A DNA stretch of 64,000 nt from Crocinitomicaceae bacterium. GTDB lineage: Bacteria > Bacteroidota > Bacteroidia > Flavobacteriales_D > Sanyastnellaceae. Under the pieces are notes generated by a model. The model was not told the DNA's origin. It searched no databases and was given only the letters and a program-made list of their open reading frames with translations. This document shows positions 61,478 to 64,000 of the stretch, one piece after another (the first letter of the stretch is position 1; each line of letters starts with the position of its first letter). The stretch lies in contig PBMY01000014.1 in the NCBI GenBank assembly GCA_002722795.1, positions 1 through 64,000 of the forward strand. The letters run 5' to 3'. A program made the translations under genes and the position numbers.

Positions 61478-63018
61478 TAGTTGTTTTGCTCAGCTTTGAT
61501 TTCAGCTATTGTGTCTATTCCTTTTTGCAATCTAGCCATCGTTGCTTCTTTCCCCAAGAATTCAGCAAACTCAAACATAGAAGGCCCACCGCCTGAACCG
61601 GTTAGTGCAATTCTAAACGGAAGAAGCACTTGGCCAAACCCAAGATCCTTTGCCTCTAAGAACCCTTTAAATTCAGCTTCAATATTCTCTGCCTTAAAGA
61701 CTTTTATTTTTTCCAATACACCGCTCAGTTCTTCTAAGTAAGATGAGGTTTCGTCCTTCCACTTCTTCTTCACCATCTTAAGATTGAAATCTTCTTTTGA
61801 AGGTGTCTCGAAAAGCCAATTTGCCTCAAAAATATCTTTAAGGAAGCTCACTCGCTCTAGCATCATTCCAACAATTTTATGAGCATCGTCATTACTAACT
61901 ACTAGACCTTTTGCAGCAGCTATTGAACAAAGCTCATCAGCTAACTCAGAGTGTGGTTTTTCACGGAGGTAGAGCTCGTTGTACCATTTGGCCTTATCAG
62001 GGCTAAATCTTGCACCAGACTTAACGATTCGATCAAGGCTAAAACAATCCACAGCTTCTTCTAAAGTGAATTTCTCTTTCACGCCGCCAGGATTCCATCC
62101 AAGCATAAGTAGCATATTGATAAATGCTTGAGGGTCGTAGCCTTGTTCTCTGTATCCAGAAGTAACGCTCCCTGTTTTAGGATCTTTCCATTCGATTGGA
62201 AAAACAGGAAACCCTCCGGCATCTCCATCTCTTTTGCTTAGCTTTCCATTCCCCTCAGGCTTGAGGATAAGTGGAAGGTGGGCAAACTTGGGTGCATTCC
62301 ACTTGAAAGCTCGATAAAGCAAGATGTGAAGTGGAGCACTTGGCAACCATTCCTCACCTCTGATAACATGGCTAATTTCCATGTGATGATCGTCAACAAC
62401 ATTAGCCAAATGATAAGTTGGAAGACCATCCATCTTCATCAATACTTTATCGTCAATAACAGCACTTGAGACACTTACCTTTCCTCTGATTTCGTCAGTG
62501 AAAACTACATCTTTTGGTGCTTCAGGCGTCTTAAACCGCACAACATGGGGCACGCCGTTTGCCAATAACTCATCCACCTCTGCAGAGGACATTGAAAGTT
62601 CATTTTTGCACCCACCCCTTGTGCGTGCATCATATTGGAAAACTTTTTTTCGCGATTCAGCTTCAGCACGCATTATTGCTAATTCCTTTGGCGTGTCAAA
62701 TGCTCGGTACGCGTTGCCACTTGCGATCAACTCATCAACAGCTTTAGAGTACAGCTTAAATCTAAGGCTTTGCTTGTAAGGTCCGTGTTCACCACCTGCT
62801 CTATCTCCTTCGTCAATAGTTAATCCACACCAATTCAGAGCTTCAACAATGTATTCCTCTGCGCCGTTTACAAAGCGGGTTTGATCGGTGTCCTCTATTC
62901 TTAAGAGAAACTTTCCTCCATTTGCTTTAGAAAAAAGGTAATTGTAGAGCGCAGTTCTTACTCCTCCAATGTGGAGAGGCCCTGTAGGGCTTGGTGCGAA
63001 TCGTACACGTACACTCAT
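61477..63018 (-). CDS. gltX: Glutamyl-tRNA synthetase
   Basis: A 513-residue class I synthetase. The HIGH motif lies in FAPSPTGPLHIGGVRTALYN and KMSKS is KLSKRDGD. The anticodon-binding C-terminal domain is present. Operon with folB. No exact TAnnTTTG box is seen before the ATG. Confidence 0.96.
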   Translation of the reverse strand: MSVRVRFAPSPTGPLHIGGVRTALYNYLFSKANGGKFLLRIEDTDQTRFVNGAEEYIVEALNWCGLTIDEGDRAGGEHGPYKQSLRFKLYSKAVDELIASGNAYRAFDTPKELAIMRAEAESRKKVFQYDARTRGGCKNELSMSSAEVDELLANGVPHVVRFKTPEAPKDVVFTDEIRGKVSVSSAVIDDKVLMKMDGLPTYHLANVVDDHHMEISHVIRGEEWLPSAPLHILLYRAFKWNAPKFAHLPLILKPEGNGKLSKRDGDAGGFPVFPIEWKDPKTGSVTSGYREQGYDPQAFINMLLMLGWNPGGVKEKFTLEEAVDCFSLDRIVKSGARFSPDKAKWYNELYLREKPHSELADELCSIAAAKGLVVSNDDAHKIVGMMLERVSFLKDIFEANWLFETPSKEDFNLKMVKKKWKDETSSYLEELSGVLEKIKVFKAENIEAEFKGFLEAKDLGFGQVLLPFRIALTGSGGGPSMFEFAEFLGKEATMARLQKGIDTIAEIKAEQNN

Positions 63019-63118
63019 GAATTGTAATCGTTAAAAATTATAATATTTAAAGTCTAAAAAGTGTTATTTAGAACGAATATTTTTTGTAGTAACCCTTATT
63101 AAGACACAAGAATATTAG

Positions 63119-63126
63119 TAAATTTG
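63119..63126 (+). promoter_or_regulatory. -7 box TAAATTTG of sdhC-sdhA
   Basis: Exact TAnnTTTG, 8 bases before the ATG at 63135. The nearest upstream TTTG is about 32 bases away, too far for a standard -33. Confidence 0.55.
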
Positions 63127-63134
63127 TCTTTTGC

Positions 63135-63839
63135 ATGCAAAGTAGTTTAATTACATCTTCTCTTGGCAAAAAATATCTGATGGCCCTTTCAGGGCTTTTT
63201 CTATGTCTTTTTTTAGTGGGTCACTTACTAGGCAATTTGCAATTATTTGTTTCAGGGCAACAAGGTGCGGATAATTTTAATTTATATGCAAAGTTTATGA
63301 CGACAAATCCCATTGTTAAAGTTTTATCGTACCTAACGTATTTTTCTATTATATTTCATATGGTTGATGGTTTGATCTTAACGATTCAGAATCGTCGTGC
63401 TAGACCTAAAAAGTATGTTATAGAAAAAGGGAAAGCAAACTCAAGTTGGGCAAGTAGAAACATGGCTTTACTTGGTACAATTTTACTTGTTTTTATTGCT
63501 ACACATATGCAAAATTTCTGGTATGTTATGCATTTCGGAGAAATAAGTCATTATGAAATTAAAGGTCAAAATGTTAAGGACTTGCATCATGTTGTCATGA
63601 GCTTTTTTACTCCAACAAGTAATTCTTACGCTGCATTTATGGTTGGTTTTTATGTTTTATCAATGTTAGCATTGGCTTATCACTTACATCATGGTTTTGT
63701 AAGCGCTTTCCAATCATTAGGTCTAAACCATATAAAATATAATAAAATTATTGAAATCGTTGGAGCAGGATTTTCTGTCGTCGTTCCCCTATTATTTGCT
63801 TCTATTCCGCTTTATGTGTTTATTAAACATTACTTATAA
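63135..63839 (+). CDS. sdhC: Succinate dehydrogenase/fumarate reductase cytochrome b subunit
   Basis: A 234-residue membrane anchor with five helices and several conserved histidines for haem b (GHLLGNLQLF, FHMVDGL, THMQNFWYVMH, YHLHHGFVSAFQS). It matches the single-subunit class B anchor found with SdhA and SdhB. TM start AGLF follows SLGKKYLMALSGLFLCLFL. Lower GC by eye than the ATP synthase genes. Followed after 7 bases by sdhA. Confidence 0.93.
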   Translation: MQSSLITSSLGKKYLMALSGLFLCLFLVGHLLGNLQLFVSGQQGADNFNLYAKFMTTNPIVKVLSYLTYFSIIFHMVDGLILTIQNRRARPKKYVIEKGKANSSWASRNMALLGTILLVFIATHMQNFWYVMHFGEISHYEIKGQNVKDLHHVVMSFFTPTSNSYAAFMVGFYVLSMLALAYHLHHGFVSAFQSLGLNHIKYNKIIEIVGAGFSVVVPLLFASIPLYVFIKHYL

Positions 63840-63846
63840 TTTTTGA

Positions 63847-64000
63847 ATGAATACGTTTAAACAACCAAATTGGCTAGATCCTGCTCCTTTTTTAGAGGGA
63901 GTTGAAAGAATTAATACGCTAAATTCAAGAATACCTACTGGCCCACTAGAACAAAAGTGGGAGAAGCATAAAGGCGAGATTAAGCTAGTAAATCCTGCAA
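63847..64000 (+). CDS. sdhA: Succinate dehydrogenase/fumarate reductase flavoprotein subunit, 3'-truncated by window edge
   Basis: The first 51 residues of SdhA. LNSRIPTGPLEQKWEKHKGEI followed by KLVNPA matches the family N-terminus just before the FAD-binding domain. About 20 residues (MNTFKQPNWLDPAPFLEGVE) precede the usual start; no other in-frame ATG is available. Operon with sdhC; sdhB is expected after it. Confidence 0.8.
   Translation, partial: MNTFKQPNWLDPAPFLEGVERINTLNSRIPTGPLEQKWEKHKGEIKLVNPA

Noticed and set aside
1-64000. Mobile element, prophage or anti-phage island
   Set aside because: No transposase, integrase, attachment repeat or defence gene was found; nearly all genes are conserved core or common Bacteroidota families in tight operons.

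Overview
The window looks like core chromosome of a Bacteroidota bacterium, most likely a marine member of the Flavobacteriales (Cryomorphaceae/Schleiferiaceae-like). The taxon is inferred from several signs. There is a type IX secretion gene (sprE/porW) and there are T9SS type A and type B sorting domains. Families largely confined to Bacteroidota are present (DUF4270, DUF4296, DUF4837, DUF6495, HU-CCDC81/SPOR). The F-type ATPase operon ends at atpG without atpD/atpC. Promoters carry the Bacteroidota -7 box TAnnTTTG rather than a sigma70 -10 box. Genes are tightly packed, often overlapping by 1-4 bases, and only one gap exceeds 300 bases. I see no prophage, insertion sequence, CRISPR array or rRNA.

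Layout. 1-1.7 kb: 3' part of a PfkB sugar kinase converging on an M23 endopeptidase. 1.8-10.5 kb: sprE, a bactofilin interrupted by an in-frame TAA, atpZ-like, a small membrane protein, then atpB-E-F-H-A-G. 10.6-13.7 kb: orphan histidine kinase, metal-dependent cyclase, outer-membrane protein. 13.75-14.15 kb: non-coding gap with small inverted repeats. 14.15-18.2 kb: leftward operon short GT5 protein-DUF4270-glmS. 18.3-21.5 kb: panC-tatA-mltD-DUF4837. 21.5-24.0 kb: secreted M1 peptidase. 24.0-26.5 kb: slyD-thiL-nitronate monooxygenase-like. 26.5-29.4 kb: uvrC and an epimerase from back-to-back promoters. 29.3-32.7 kb: rluB-GT2-pyrC-DUF4296. 32.8-35.0 kb: coiled-coil membrane protein, tRNA-Cys, pssA, purS. 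35.0-39.6 kb: haloperoxidase-like protein with dockerin-like tail, small repeat protein, trans-sulfuration enzyme, divergent Lrp regulator. 39.6-42.3 kb: glyS-pgk. 42.5-48.5 kb: gpsA, a 1324-residue T9SS type B surface protein, an HU/SPOR protein. 48.5-54.4 kb: TonB receptor-kdsB-S9 peptidase-DUF6495. 54.5-57.2 kb: rseP and a cation/proton antiporter. 57.3-61.1 kb: PBP1A with a cysteine-rich insertion, then a 3-oxoacid CoA-transferase pair. 61.1-64 kb: gltX-folB leftward, sdhC and the start of sdhA rightward.

The genes cover central energy and precursor metabolism, envelope building and protein export to the surface. I found no clearly new multi-gene system. The most useful observations are the nonsense codon in the bactofilin, the many exact TAnnTTTG boxes placed so close to start codons that mRNAs are probably leaderless or nearly so (and that several apparent TTG starts are really promoter sequence), the cysteine-rich insertion in PBP1A, and an inverted repeat between the Lrp regulator and its divergent PLP enzyme.
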